DNA of 64,000 nt, taken from the NCBI GenBank assembly GCA_013285505.1, contig CP053450.1, forward strand, positions 186,001-250,000. Reading direction: 5' to 3'. Of this stretch, positions 28,167-37,213 are shown in pieces; the first letter of the stretch is position 1; each line of letters begins with the position of its first letter. The position numbers and the translations under genes were made by a program. A model generated the notes under the pieces. That model saw only the letters and a list, made by a program, of their open reading frames with translations. It was not told the DNA's origin and did no database searches. The stretch is from Planctomycetota bacterium (GTDB lineage Bacteria > Planctomycetota > Phycisphaerae > Phycisphaerales > UBA1924).

Positions 28167-29068
28167 CAATCCTCGCTCCTCTCGTACCCGAACTCGACCA
28201 GGAATTCACCCAGCACCCCACGATACACCTCGGTGATCGCCGGCGTGAAGTGGTTCTTCCAGTCCCCCGCCTGCCCCTTGCGCTGGAAGCTCGACCCGCT
28301 CTCCTCGCCGCGCTCACGCCCGCCGCTCATCGCCTTGAAGCTGTTCCGCTCGGCGATCGTGCGGAGCTCGTCGTCCGATCCCGGCAGCTCAAACAACGCC
28401 GCCATCTTTCGCAGGCATCCGAGGTCGTCGGCCAGCAGCTCCTCGTAGCGGAACACCAGGCTCCGCTCGGGATCGCGGTTGGCCTGCCAGCTCCGCACCC
28501 ACTGGACATACGCCGGCAGCGTCCGCTCGGCGAACGTCACCAGCCCCTCCTCGACCGTGCGCCCGTGGTAGTGCCGGTACTCCGGGTGCCAGGGCGTGTT
28601 GCAGACGTAGAAGTAGTTGCTCACCGCCACGTCCCGCAGGTCGCGGAACAGGATCACGTACCGCACCCCCGCCCGCCGCAACACCTCGGCGTTGTGCATC
28701 GAGCCGTGCACGTGCATCTTGGAGAGCACCAGCATGTCCTTGAAGCGGTCAAACATGCCCTCGGGAAGCTCAAAGTCGTGGCTGCCGCCGGTGGCCATCT
28801 CGTGGGCCGCGACCTCGGGGATCAGCAGCTCGTGAAACCCCGGGAAGCTCGACAGCATCTTCTCGACCCAGGTCGTGCCGCTCTTGGGCAGCCCGGCGAC
28901 GAAGAGCGACTTTTGCGGGTAGCGGTCGCCGTACGCAGCGAATCCTTCGCGGCACGCCTGCGCCTGCGACCGGTACCGCGCACCCACCGCCAGCCGCTTG
29001 GCCAGCCGGGCTCCGGCCGGCGGCAGACACCGCCGGGTCACGTTCTCGAGCGTCTTCGTCAGACTCAT
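28163..29068 (-). CDS. Sulfotransferase (PAPS-dependent), copy 1
   Basis: The 301-residue enzyme has the sulfotransferase 5'-phosphosulfate loop FVAGLPKSGTTWVEKMLSS (about 56-74), the 3'-phosphate motif ILFRDLRDVAVSNYF (about 140-154) and the C-terminal RKGQAGDWKNHFT loop that closes over PAPS (cytosolic sulfotransferase type, PF00685-like). It transfers sulfate from PAPS to a hydroxyl, here most likely on a sugar. It is the first gene of the minus-strand operon. The 197-base spacer to the divergent acyltransferase start at 29266 should hold both promoters. Confidence 0.92.
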   Translation of the reverse strand: MSLTKTLENVTRRCLPPAGARLAKRLAVGARYRSQAQACREGFAAYGDRYPQKSLFVAGLPKSGTTWVEKMLSSFPGFHELLIPEVAAHEMATGGSHDFELPEGMFDRFKDMLVLSKMHVHGSMHNAEVLRRAGVRYVILFRDLRDVAVSNYFYVCNTPWHPEYRHYHGRTVEEGLVTFAERTLPAYVQWVRSWQANRDPERSLVFRYEELLADDLGCLRKMAALFELPGSDDELRTIAERNSFKAMSGGRERGEESGSSFQRKGQAGDWKNHFTPAITEVYRGVLGEFLVEFGYERSEDW

Positions 29069-29265
29069 CGACCGACCGATCCCTCCCCAATGCCGATGCC
29101 GGGCCGGAGCATACGCCTACCCCATGCCGATACACACGATGTTCTCCCATCGGCAGTTCGGAAGAACCGCCCCAACCCCAGACAGGTACAGACCTCGCCA
29201 AACCCGATTCCGACGCCAGTTCCGTTCCCACATCACCCCCCACGACACCCTTTGAAACACCGGGC

Positions 29266-29913
29266 ATGACCGAAAATACCGAAAATACACCGATCAACGA
29301 GGCAGGCGAGGCCGCCCCACCGCCGCCGGCGAGACGGTCGGTCTGGACGACCAAAGAAAAGCTCATCCGTCTGGCGTGGACCACCCTCGCCCGCCCGGTC
29401 TGGTTGCTCCTGCCCGGCTCTCGCTCGGGGCTCATCCGCCTCTTCGGCGGCACCGTCGGGCGGAACTGCACGTTTGCGCGCTCAGTCGAGGTCACCATCC
29501 CCTGGCATGTCCGGTGTGGCGACAATGTCAGGGTGGGCGAGCGGGTCATCCTCTACGGCCTCGGCCCGATCACCATCGGGGATAACACCGTGCTGGACTA
29601 CAAGGCCCACTGCTGCGCCGGCACCCACGACATGACCGACTCGCGGTTCCCGCTCCTGAAGACCCCCATCACCATCGGACGGGACTGTTTCGTGGGGATC
29701 GACGCCTACATCGGCCCGGGGGTCGAGCTGGCCGACGGCTGCCGCGTGTGGCCCAGGGCCAGCGTCTACAAATCGGCCCCCGCCAACACCGCCCTCCGCG
29801 GCAACCCCGCCAAGCCCTTCGACCCCGACCCGGTGGCACCGGCTTCCAGCCGGTGCACAGAGCCCGAAGCGCAAGCGAGGAGCCTCCCCAACGAGGGAGC
29901 CACCTCCGCATGA
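29266..29913 (+). CDS. WcaF-like left-handed beta-helix acyltransferase, copy 1
   Basis: The 215-residue protein has hexapeptide repeats in the left-handed beta-helix: VRCGDNVRVGERVILYG, ITIGDNTVLDYKAHCCAGTH (catalytic-type His), TIGRDCFVGIDAYIGPGVEL. The DMTDSRFPLLK linker is typical of colanic-acid WcaF/WcaB-type O-acetyltransferases. It would acetylate a sugar of the exopolysaccharide. The last roughly 25 residues come from a palindromic repeat (29836-29856) and adjoining repeat sequence inserted into the gene end. The stop overlaps the next start by 4 bases. Confidence 0.88.
   Translation: MTENTENTPINEAGEAAPPPPARRSVWTTKEKLIRLAWTTLARPVWLLLPGSRSGLIRLFGGTVGRNCTFARSVEVTIPWHVRCGDNVRVGERVILYGLGPITIGDNTVLDYKAHCCAGTHDMTDSRFPLLKTPITIGRDCFVGIDAYIGPGVELADGCRVWPRASVYKSAPANTALRGNPAKPFDPDPVAPASSRCTEPEAQARSLPNEGATSA
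29836..29856. repeat. Palindromic repeat inside a coding region
   Basis: GCACCGGCT-TCC-AGCCGGTGC is a perfect hairpin with 9-bp arms lying within the end of the acyltransferase gene. The GGCT-TCC-AGCC core is shared with the palindrome at 60556-60575, so both may belong to one dispersed repeat family. Confidence 0.7.
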
Positions 29914-30412
29914 CCCCCTCCCCCTTCAAACACACCCTCTGGCGCGCTCGGCTCCCGCCTGTTCGCCTGCACCCCCACACCGCGCACAAGTTTCGCCGCC
30001 GCCTGCTCGGGGCGTTCGGCGCGAGCCTGACCGGCAACGTGAAGATCCGGCGGAGCGTCCGGATCGACCGCCCCTGGCACCTCTCCGCCGGGCATCTGAC
30101 CATCTTCGGCGACTCCGCCACCCTCCGGCTCTGCGAGCCGATCACGATCGGCCAGCGGTGCGTGATCAGTCAGCACGCCATCCTTGCGACCGAGATGCTC
30201 GACCCGCAGACCGGCGAGACGATCTCCGCCCCGATCACGATCGAGGACGACTGCTGGATCGCGGCCGATGCGCTGGTGCTGCCCGGCACCACCGTGCACG
30301 CCGGGACCGTCGTCGGCGCGCGCTGGTCGCCCAAGACCTGCCCGGCTGGACCGTCGCCGTGGGCGAGCCCGCCCGCGGCATCAAGCCCCGCACATTCGCC
30401 AACGCCGGATGA
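29910..30412 (+). CDS. Left-handed beta-helix acyltransferase, copy 2; frame broken near 30318
   Basis: The protein begins MTPSPFKHTLWRARLPPVRL and contains hexapeptide repeats (LCEPITIGQRCVISQHAILA, ITIEDDCWIAADALVLPGTT, VHAGTVVGA) ending LVAQDLPGWTVAVGEPARGI. It is a small WcaF/maa-like O-acetyltransferase of roughly 167 residues. The frame breaks at the CG run 30315-30323. Here the shift is not the usual -2: one missing base or two missing CG units (giving VVGARALVAQDLP) would repair it. Four-base overlaps on both sides place it in an operon with the preceding acyltransferase and the following sulfotransferase. Confidence 0.78.
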
Positions 30413-31347
30413 GCACCACACCACCGCCCATCCTGGTCCACCTGCACATCCCCAAAAACGCGGGAACCACCCTCAGCCGCATGCTCAAGCTGCGCATGCT
30501 GCTTCACCCGCCGGCGAACGCCCTGCACCGGGCCGCCGTGCTCGGCCAGTACCAGCACCCCACCGAGACGCGTCTGGCCGCCATCGCTGCGATGTCGCCG
30601 AGGGACGCCCGGCGCATGCGGTTCTACGAGGAGCACTGCGGCTACGGCGTGCACGAGCACCTGCCGCGGGAGTGCACCTATCTCACCATGCTCCGCGACC
30701 CGATCGACCGCACGCTGTCGGTCTACGACTTTCTGCGGCAGGAGGGGCGGATCCCCGCCGATCAGACGCTCGAGGAGTTTCTGGACAAGCCCACCATCCG
30801 CCGCGTGTGGTGGATCGACAACGCGCAGGTCCGCTACCTCGCCGGAGAGCACGGCGAGATCATCGACGCCCCAGTCGGTGAGTGCCCGGCCGGGCTGCTC
30901 AAGACGGCCAAGCACCGGCTCGAGCACGACATCGCGTGGTTCGGCCTGCTCGACAGGTTTGACGAGTCTTTACTGATGCTCTGCCGCGTGTTGGGGTGGT
31001 CGAACGCGGTCGCGGTGCGGTCGAACATCACCAAAGAACGCTCAAGCACCCGCGCAACGGTGGCTCCCGAGCTGCTCGACCGTATCACCTCGATGAACGC
31101 GCTGGACCTCGAGCTTGACGCGTTCGCACGGCAGCTGTTCCAGCAGCGTCTCGACGCGGTCCCCGATGCTGCGGCACAGCTCCGCGATCTCCGCGAACGG
31201 AGCGCCAGACGCCGCCGCGTACTCGGGCCGGTCCAGAATTTCGTGTTCGGCCTGCGCGACCGCATCGCGCCGCGAAAGCGCGGCGGACTAGCCGAGACCA
31301 CGGCCCCGTCAAACGAGCCCCGAGCGCAAGCTCGGGATGACGGGTGA
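30409..31347 (+). CDS. Sulfotransferase-family protein (Sulfotransfer_2-like), copy 2
   Basis: The 312-residue protein opens ILVHLHIPKNAGTTLSRMLK, the 5'-phosphosulfate loop (PKNAGTT) typical of Golgi-type polysaccharide sulfotransferases such as heparan or chondroitin sulfotransferases, and has TYLTMLRDPIDRTLSVYDFL as the 3'-phosphate site (RDP, S). It most likely sulfates a uronic-acid- or amino-sugar-containing glycan. The final residues (NEPRAQARDDG) are encoded by a copy of the 24-bp dispersed palindrome at 31313-31336. It overlaps the upstream acyltransferase by 4 bases. Confidence 0.85.
   Translation: MSTTPPPILVHLHIPKNAGTTLSRMLKLRMLLHPPANALHRAAVLGQYQHPTETRLAAIAAMSPRDARRMRFYEEHCGYGVHEHLPRECTYLTMLRDPIDRTLSVYDFLRQEGRIPADQTLEEFLDKPTIRRVWWIDNAQVRYLAGEHGEIIDAPVGECPAGLLKTAKHRLEHDIAWFGLLDRFDESLLMLCRVLGWSNAVAVRSNITKERSSTRATVAPELLDRITSMNALDLELDAFARQLFQQRLDAVPDAAAQLRDLRERSARRRRVLGPVQNFVFGLRDRIAPRKRGGLAETTAPSNEPRAQARDDG
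31313..31336 (-). repeat. 24-bp dispersed palindromic repeat, copy 2
   Basis: This is the exact reverse complement of the repeat at 24196-24219. It lies inside the end of the sulfotransferase gene, where it encodes the last residues. Confidence 0.75.
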
Positions 31348-31377
31348 GCAGGATCTCCGACGATCGGCGATCCACAG

Positions 31378-31401
31378 CCCGAGCTTGCGCTCGGGGCTCG
31401 T
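31378..31401 (+). repeat. 24-bp dispersed palindromic repeat, copy 3
   Basis: This exact copy of 24196-24219 lies between two convergent genes. With copy 2, 41 bases away in opposite orientation, it forms a BIME-like inverted pair that could serve as a transcript end for both genes. Confidence 0.75.
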
Positions 31402-31441
31402 AGAACCTGCCGTGCCTCGCCCACGGGCGACACCAGCCACG

Positions 31442-32293
31442 CTAGATCGACTCGCCGCGCTCCTGCCGCTGCAGCTCGCGCACCTTGAAGGTGATCATGC
31501 TCTCGTAGATCGCCTGCAACCGTGCGTAGGTCATCCCGGCCTGTCCGTCGAGGAAGGCCCGCCGCCAGAAGATGTAGTAGGCCCATTTGATCTGCGGCCG
31601 GAAGGGCAGGCGGAAGAAGATGTCCTTCAGCGTGGCGCGGCGCACGGAGGGGTCGCGTGAGAACACGCCCCGCACCGGCCGGCGCTTGCCCGCGAGCACC
31701 TTGATGAGCTCCTGGGCCTCGAAGGTCGAGTAGCTGTTGTGCCGCTCGAACCAGTGGACCAGCCCCTTCGAGAACGGGTAGTGCATGATGTGGCCGCGCA
31801 GCTCGCCGGTCGGGCCGTCCACGTGGGCGACGGGGTTCACCAGCCGCTCGTAGCGGATCTTCTCCGGCCGGAACAGCCGCACGAACCACGTCGGGTAGAG
31901 CTGGGCCCGCTTGAGCCATGTGCCCTGGAAGAAGTCCTTGCGACGCATCCGGAAGGCCGATTCGGCGGCCTGCGGGTCGGCCGCGGCCATGATCTCGGCG
32001 GCGAAGTCTGCGTCGATCCGCTCGTCGGCGTCGACATAGAGCACCCACGGGTGCCGGAACTCGATGTTGGAGACGGCCCAGTTCTGGTGGCTCGACCAGT
32101 TGTCGAACGGACGCTCGACCACCCGCGTATTGCTGAAGCCGCGGGCGATCTCGGTGGTTCGGTCGTCGGATAGGCTGTCGAAGACCACGACATCGTCCGA
32201 GAACCGGAGACACTCCAGGCACGCGGCGATGTTACTCTCCTCGTTCTTGGTCAGAACGAGCACCGACACGGGATGGGGAGAAGCCTCAGTCAC
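31442..32293 (-). CDS. Glycosyltransferase family 2 (WaaE/KdtX-like)
   Basis: The 283-residue GT-A enzyme starts VSVLVLTKNEESNIAACLEC and has the family's VLYVDADERID acidic motif (about 84-94). GHIMHYPFSKGLVHWFERHN, SYSTFEAQEL and a hydrophobic C-terminal region (IKWAYYIFWRRAF) match the WaaE/lipopolysaccharide core beta-glucosyltransferase type. It adds a sugar from a nucleotide donor at the inner face of the membrane. The gene is alone on the minus strand and shares a 51-base divergent promoter gap with the next acyltransferase. Confidence 0.9.
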   Translation of the reverse strand: MTEASPHPVSVLVLTKNEESNIAACLECLRFSDDVVVFDSLSDDRTTEIARGFSNTRVVERPFDNWSSHQNWAVSNIEFRHPWVLYVDADERIDADFAAEIMAAADPQAAESAFRMRRKDFFQGTWLKRAQLYPTWFVRLFRPEKIRYERLVNPVAHVDGPTGELRGHIMHYPFSKGLVHWFERHNSYSTFEAQELIKVLAGKRRPVRGVFSRDPSVRRATLKDIFFRLPFRPQIKWAYYIFWRRAFLDGQAGMTYARLQAIYESMITFKVRELQRQERGESI

Positions 32294-32344
32294 AACAAGC
32301 CGATTCTACTCGTTCCCGCACCACAAACGCCGACACAGAGCACG

Positions 32345-32977
32345 ATGCACACCTCTCCGGCCCCCAACACGCTCGATCAGCCCGAGGACACGGGAATCCC
32401 GGCCGACTCCCGCGCGCTCGACGAGGGCTTCGCGGCCGCCAAGGTCAGCCCCTGGACCACCAGAGAGAAGATCGGCCGGGCGCTCTGGATGCTCCTCCGA
32501 CTTCCGCTGTTTCGGTGCAGTTGGCACAACTGGTACGCGTGGCGGCGGTTCGTGCTCCGCCGGTTCGGCGCGACGATCGCCCCCGACTGCACCATCCGGC
32601 CCACCGTCCACATCGAGGTCCCCTGGCTGCTGGAGATGGACTCCGGGGCCACGCTCGGCGACCACGCCGTCGTCTACAACCTCGGCCGGGTCCGCATCGG
32701 CAAGCGGACCACGCTGAGCCAGTACGCCCACCTCTGCGCCGGCAGCCACGACATGACCCGGGCCGATCTCCCGCTGCTCCGGCCGCCCATCACCGTCGGC
32801 GACGACTGCTGGCTCGCGGCCGACACCTTCGTCGGGCCCGGCGTCACGGTCGCCGACGGCACCGTCCTCGGGGCACGGTCGAGCCTCTTTACGGATACTG
32901 AGCCGTGGTCGCTCTATGTCGGCAGCCCGGCCAAACGGCTCCGCGCCCGCGCAAAGCCGGCACCCGCCACCGCCTAG
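32345..32977 (+). CDS. WcaF-like left-handed beta-helix acyltransferase, copy 3
   Basis: The 210-residue protein resembles the copy at 29266: WTTREKIGRALWMLLRLPLF, then hexapeptide repeats HIEVPWLLEMDSGATLGDHA, RIGKRTTLSQYAHLCAGSHD (His), ITVGDDCWLAADTFVGPGVT. SQYAHLCAGSHDMT is a near-diagnostic stretch of colanic-acid WcaF-type acetyltransferases. It presumably O-acetylates another position of the same glycan. The start codon follows the short divergent gap to the family 2 glycosyltransferase. Confidence 0.9.
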   Translation: MHTSPAPNTLDQPEDTGIPADSRALDEGFAAAKVSPWTTREKIGRALWMLLRLPLFRCSWHNWYAWRRFVLRRFGATIAPDCTIRPTVHIEVPWLLEMDSGATLGDHAVVYNLGRVRIGKRTTLSQYAHLCAGSHDMTRADLPLLRPPITVGDDCWLAADTFVGPGVTVADGTVLGARSSLFTDTEPWSLYVGSPAKRLRARAKPAPATA

Positions 32978-33069
32978 CTCTTCGATCCGGGTGTCCTCCG
33001 CCCCCGATACCGCCGATACCATCGCTCTCGACCGATCCCACTCCCTGCCCGCTGCGGAGGCCCGAGAAC

Positions 33070-34020
33070 GTGCCCGACGACCAGCTCCAGCCCCCCATCC
33101 TCCTGCTCGGCAACGTCCGCAGCGGGACGTCGATGGTCCAGAGCTTTTTCGAGCTCTGCCCGGGCGTGGTCTCGTGGTTTGAGCCCCGCACGGTCTGGAT
33201 GTACGCCGACCCCGGCCGCCGGCACGACCGGTTCACGGCTGCGGACGCCACGCCGAAGGTCAAGGCGTACATCCGCAAGCGCTTCCTTGCCCAGCAGCAC
33301 GCCCTCGGCGGCCGGGTCATGGAGAAGACCCCCTCCAACGTGATGCGCTTGCCCTACGTCCACGCGATCTTCCCCGAGTGCAAGCTGGTCTACATCATCC
33401 GCGACCCGCTGGCGCAGGTCTCAAGCAGCGAGTTCCGCGCGCGCAACGCGATCAACCCCCGCCACGCCCGCCGCCGCTTCCTTGAGACGCCGAAGAGCCA
33501 GCTCCACCACTACATCTGGCGGGCGTTCGTCGATCACTTCCGCAAGAAGGTGCTGCGGCGGAAGCACGTGAGTGTGTGGGGCGTCCGCTACGACGGCGTC
33601 TACGCCGACCTCAAGCGCATGCCGCGGGAGCAGGTGCTGGCCAAGCAGTGGGCTGCGTGCTCGAAGCAGATGGCCGAGGACATCGCGGCTCTGCCGGAGG
33701 GTCTGGTCTATCAGGTCCGCTACGAAGACCTCGTCGCCGATCCCGTGAAGCACTTCGTCGCGATGTGCGCGCACGTGGGCATCGACCCGCCGGACGAGGC
33801 GATCGAGAAGGTCCGGGCCACCGTGGACCCGTCACGCCAGGGCAAGTGGAAGCGGATGGACCCCGAGCTGATCGGGGCGCTCCTGCCGCATGTCGAGAGC
33901 GAGATGGCCCGGCACGGCTACGAGCCGCCCACCGACCTGCCCGACGATGAAGAACGCCAGCGTCTCGCGGCCAGCGCTACCAGTTTCTCCGGTCCCGGTT
34001 CGACCAGAAAGGGGCCGTGA
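33070..34020 (+). CDS. Sulfotransferase-family protein, copy 3
   Basis: The 316-residue protein starts at GTG 33070, before PPILLLGNVRSGTSMVQSFF, a 5'-phosphosulfate loop (RSGTS). EKTPSNVMRLPYVHAIFPEC and LVYIIRDPLAQVSSSEFRAR supply the EKTP and 3'-phosphate (RDP, SS) motifs of the PF13469-like sulfotransferase group, and YQVRYEDLVADPVKHF is the usual closing element. The TGA shares one base with the ATG of the next sulfotransferase gene, so the two are translationally linked. Confidence 0.88.
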   Translation: MPDDQLQPPILLLGNVRSGTSMVQSFFELCPGVVSWFEPRTVWMYADPGRRHDRFTAADATPKVKAYIRKRFLAQQHALGGRVMEKTPSNVMRLPYVHAIFPECKLVYIIRDPLAQVSSSEFRARNAINPRHARRRFLETPKSQLHHYIWRAFVDHFRKKVLRRKHVSVWGVRYDGVYADLKRMPREQVLAKQWAACSKQMAEDIAALPEGLVYQVRYEDLVADPVKHFVAMCAHVGIDPPDEAIEKVRATVDPSRQGKWKRMDPELIGALLPHVESEMARHGYEPPTDLPDDEERQRLAASATSFSGPGSTRKGP

Positions 34021-34991
34021 TGGGCGTGCTCGACATCATCAAGCCGTTTGCACGCACCGCCAAGCTGCACGTGCTCCGTCGCCAGGCCGAGAAGCTCGCC
34101 AAGACCCCAGTCGCGGCCGAGCGCGGTGAGAGCCCGGACCTGCCGCCGCCGGCGTTCATCTTCGCCTGCGGACGCAGCGGCACAACGATCCTCGGCAAGC
34201 TCTTCGGCTGCCACCCGGAGGTTGCCTACCTCAGCGAGCCCTACCACCTGTGGGCGGTCATCGACCCGGCGCTCGATCTGAACAACCTGCACGTCCGCAC
34301 GCCGCCCCGCCTGTGGTGGGACGAGAGTGAGGCGTCCGACGCGATCCAGACCCGCTTCACGCGGCTGATCATCGGTGAGCGTGCGCGGACCGGCCGGCGG
34401 GTGCTCATCGAGAAGACGCCGCACAACGCCTACCGGCTCGGCCTCATCGAGGCGCTGACCGGCGGGCGGGCCAACTTCATCCACATCGTGCGCGACGGTG
34501 TGGACGTCGCGCGTTCGGTTGACCGTCTGGCCACCAACCAGCCCTACCGGATGGCCGGTCGATCCGACTACAACCAGTGGTGGGGATCGAACCATCTCAA
34601 GTGGCAGCGGCTCGAGGCCGAGGGCCCCAAGCACGGCTACTTCTCCGAGGAAGAGGTCGCGCAGCTCAAGACCAATCAGCAGCGCGGGGCGTACGAGTGG
34701 CTCACCAGCCTGGGCGAGGCCGACCGCTGGCGCCCGGTGTTCGGTGATCGGCTGCTTGAGATCACCTACCGCCAGCTCACCTCCGAGCCGCGTGAAACAC
34801 TGACCGCCCTGGCCGGGCACGTCGGGGCGACTGCCCCGGACTCTTGGCTCGACGAGGCGTGCGCCATGCTCAGCCCGGAACGCAACAACACGGGCGGCGA
34901 GTTGCCCCTGCCGCCGCGGCTGGCCAAGCGGTTCAACGCCTACCAGGAACGCCACGGCCTGGACAACCGCGCCACGCCGATGGAGGGATGA
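34020..34991 (+). CDS. Sulfotransferase-family protein, copy 4
   Basis: The 323-residue enzyme has FIFACGRSGTTILGKLFGCH (5'-phosphosulfate loop), VLIEKTPHNAYRLGLIEALT and FIHIVRDGVDVARSVDRL (3'-phosphate site), the same PF13469-like group as its upstream neighbour but only distantly similar. A GTG three bases upstream is possible, but ATG 34020 overlaps the previous stop and is preferred. Two different sulfotransferases side by side suggest sulfation at more than one position or on more than one sugar. Confidence 0.88.
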   Translation: MGVLDIIKPFARTAKLHVLRRQAEKLAKTPVAAERGESPDLPPPAFIFACGRSGTTILGKLFGCHPEVAYLSEPYHLWAVIDPALDLNNLHVRTPPRLWWDESEASDAIQTRFTRLIIGERARTGRRVLIEKTPHNAYRLGLIEALTGGRANFIHIVRDGVDVARSVDRLATNQPYRMAGRSDYNQWWGSNHLKWQRLEAEGPKHGYFSEEEVAQLKTNQQRGAYEWLTSLGEADRWRPVFGDRLLEITYRQLTSEPRETLTALAGHVGATAPDSWLDEACAMLSPERNNTGGELPLPPRLAKRFNAYQERHGLDNRATPMEG

Positions 34992-35028
34992 CCCGGCACG
35001 CCCCCGACCCGCACGCCCACACCGCGCC

Positions 35029-36190
35029 ATGAAGATCCTGCACTACAAGCCGACGATCCGCCTGGAAGAGGGTGGTGTCGTGCGCGCGGTGCTCGATCTC
35101 TGCACCGAGATGGCCAAGGCCGGGCACGCGGTCACGCTCGCCACGGGCGATGCCACCGACGTGCCCGAGGCCTGGAAGGTGGGCGAGCCGGGCTGCCCCA
35201 CGCTCGTCCAGACGCCGCTCTCGGGCAACCCGACCAGGCCGGACCGCGTCGCGCGGGCCATCGCCGACGCGGACATCGTCCACCTGCACGCGGTCTGGCA
35301 GCCGGACAACCTCCGATTCGCCCGCGCCTGCCTGAACGCCGGGACGCCGTATGTCGTCAGCATCCACGGCATGCTCGACGACTGGACCATCGCGCAGAAG
35401 CACCTGAAAAAGCGGCTCTTTCTCGCGGCTCGGGGGCGGACGCTTCCTCGCGCGGGCCGCGGCGATCCACACCACCGCCGAGGCCGAGCGCGACCAGGCC
35501 CGCAAGTGGATCGGCGGAGCCCACGCCGAGGTGGTGCCGCTGCTCTTTGACCTCGCCGACTTTGCCGATCTGCCCGGGGCGAGCCCGGCGATCGCGAAGT
35601 TTCCGCAGATCGACCGCGACGTGCCGCGGCTGCTGTTTCTCAGCCGCGTGCACGAGAAGAAGGGCGTGCACCGCCTGCTGCGAGCGGCGGCCATCCTGCG
35701 CGACCGGGGGGTGCCATTCCAGCTTCTCATCGCTGGGACCGGCGACGAGCCGTATGTCAGCCGCGTGCGCGCACTCCGGGATCAGCTCGAATTGCAGAAC
35801 CACGCCGAGTTTCTCGGCTTTGTCAGCGGCATCGAGAAGGTCTCGCTCTATCAGGTCTCGACGCTCTTTGTGCTGCCGACCAGCCAGGAGAACTTCGGCT
35901 TCGTCTACTTCGAGGCTCTCGCGTCCGGCTGCCCGGTCGTGACCACCAAGGGCACCGACACCTGGCCCGAGATCGAGCAGAGCGGTGGCGGGGTGATCGC
36001 GTCGGGCGAGCCCGAGCCCTTCGCCGACGCGATCGGCTCGCTGCTGGCCGAGGGCGACGGCGCCATCCACGACCGGGGTCGGCGCGCGCGCAACTGGACA
36101 CTCGACTACTTTCAGCCCGAGCGGATCGTCGCGGCCTACGAGGCCCTGTACGCCCGCGCCGCCCGCACGAAAGGCAAGGACCCCGCATGA
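35029..36190 (+). CDS. Glycosyltransferase family 4, frame broken near 35426
   Basis: The GT-B enzyme starts MKILHYKPTIRLEEGGVVRA. The acceptor domain has IVHLHAVWQPDNLRFARAC and YVVSIHGMLDDWTIAQKHLK; the donor domain has RLLFLSRVHEKKGVHRLLRA, FQLLIAGTGDEPYVSRVRAL and LPTSQENFGFVYFEALASGC (family 4 E-x7-E). The frame breaks at CTCGCGGCTC (35421-35430). One added CG gives LFLARLGGGRFLARAAAIHT, so a 387-residue protein is expected. Its stop overlaps the next sulfotransferase start by 4 bases. Confidence 0.86.
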
Positions 36191-37029
36191 GCATGCACCG
36201 ACTGACGCCGTGGATGCGGCGGATCAGCAACCGCGTCAACCAGTGGACGGTGCTGCACCACGGCGCCGCGTTCCCGATCTACGTGATCGCCGAGTACCCC
36301 AAGAGCGGTGGCACGTGGCTCGGGCGCATGGTCGCCGACACGCTGCGGGTTCCCTTCCCGCGGCACTCCAACCTGCCCATCGCGATGACCTCTGTCATCC
36401 ACAACCACTGGCTGTACGACCCGGGCCTGAACGAGCGGACGATCTATCTGTACCGCGACGGGCGGGACGTGATGACGAGCTTCTACTTCCACCGCATGCG
36501 GTGGATCGCCAAGGGTGCTGCGCACTACCGCAAGCGGGCCGCGATCTACGAGGGGCTCTTCGGCAAGGGCTACGACCCGGCCGACAGCAAGAAGCACATG
36601 GCCCGGTTCATCGAGCACGAGTTTGCCAACCCGCGCGACTGCCGCCAGAACTGGCGCGACCATATCTCCGAGTGGTTCGGCCCCGGCGACGACGCCTCGG
36701 GCCGGCCCAGCATCGCCTACGTCAGCTACGAGCAGCTGCGGGAGGACTGCGCCGGGCACCTGGCCCGGATCTGCGAGAAGGTTTCGGGCAAGGCCCCCGA
36801 CCCCTGGATCGTCGAGAAGGCGGTCGAGAGCTGGTCGATGGAGCGGGCCCACGGCCGCAAGCCGGGCGAGGAGAACCGGGGCGATCTGGTCCGCAAGGGC
36901 GTGGTGGGCGACTGGGTGAACCACTTCAGCCGCGAGGCTGCCCAGCGGTTTGACGACCTGGCCGGAGACGTGCTGGTCCGCCTCGGGTACGAGCCGGATC
37001 GGGGCTGGGTGGACCGCCACGATCTCTGA
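36187..37029 (+). CDS. Sulfotransferase (PAPS-dependent), copy 5
   Basis: The 280-residue protein has YVIAEYPKSGGTWLGRMVAD (5'-phosphosulfate loop), TIYLYRDGRDVMTSFYFHRM (3'-phosphate site) and RKGVVGDWVNHFSREAAQRF, the same C-terminal PAPS loop as copy 1, so these two are of the cytosolic sulfotransferase type. The ATG overlaps the preceding glycosyltransferase stop (ATGA). Coupling of glycosyl transfer with sulfation in one operon is consistent with modification during chain assembly. Confidence 0.92.
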   Translation: MSMHRLTPWMRRISNRVNQWTVLHHGAAFPIYVIAEYPKSGGTWLGRMVADTLRVPFPRHSNLPIAMTSVIHNHWLYDPGLNERTIYLYRDGRDVMTSFYFHRMRWIAKGAAHYRKRAAIYEGLFGKGYDPADSKKHMARFIEHEFANPRDCRQNWRDHISEWFGPGDDASGRPSIAYVSYEQLREDCAGHLARICEKVSGKAPDPWIVEKAVESWSMERAHGRKPGEENRGDLVRKGVVGDWVNHFSREAAQRFDDLAGDVLVRLGYEPDRGWVDRHDL

Positions 37030-37041
37030 TCGAACCCCGGG

Positions 37042-37058
37042 CGGGTTTCAAGAACCCG
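37042..37058 (+). terminator. Weak hairpin after the sulfotransferase operon
   Basis: CGGGTT-TCAAG-AACCCG forms a 6-bp stem 13 bases past the stop codon. There is no T-run, so this is only a candidate transcript end before the separate polymerase gene. Confidence 0.3.
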
Positions 37059-37213
37059 GGCGTCGTCACCGATAACACCTCAGGCCCCGCGAACCACACC
37101 GGCCGCGGCCCGTAGAATCCCGCTCCGGTTGGTCCTCACCGCCGAACGACCGCCCTGACAGACACAGAGCATCCCGCCGCGACGCGGGCTCACCAGACAC
37201 CGATCAGACACGT

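Noticed and set aside
28998..29255. 85-residue plus-strand frame in the divergent spacer before the acyltransferase
   Set aside because: It overlaps the start of the sulfotransferase gene, has no ribosome site, and the region is better explained as a promoter spacer.
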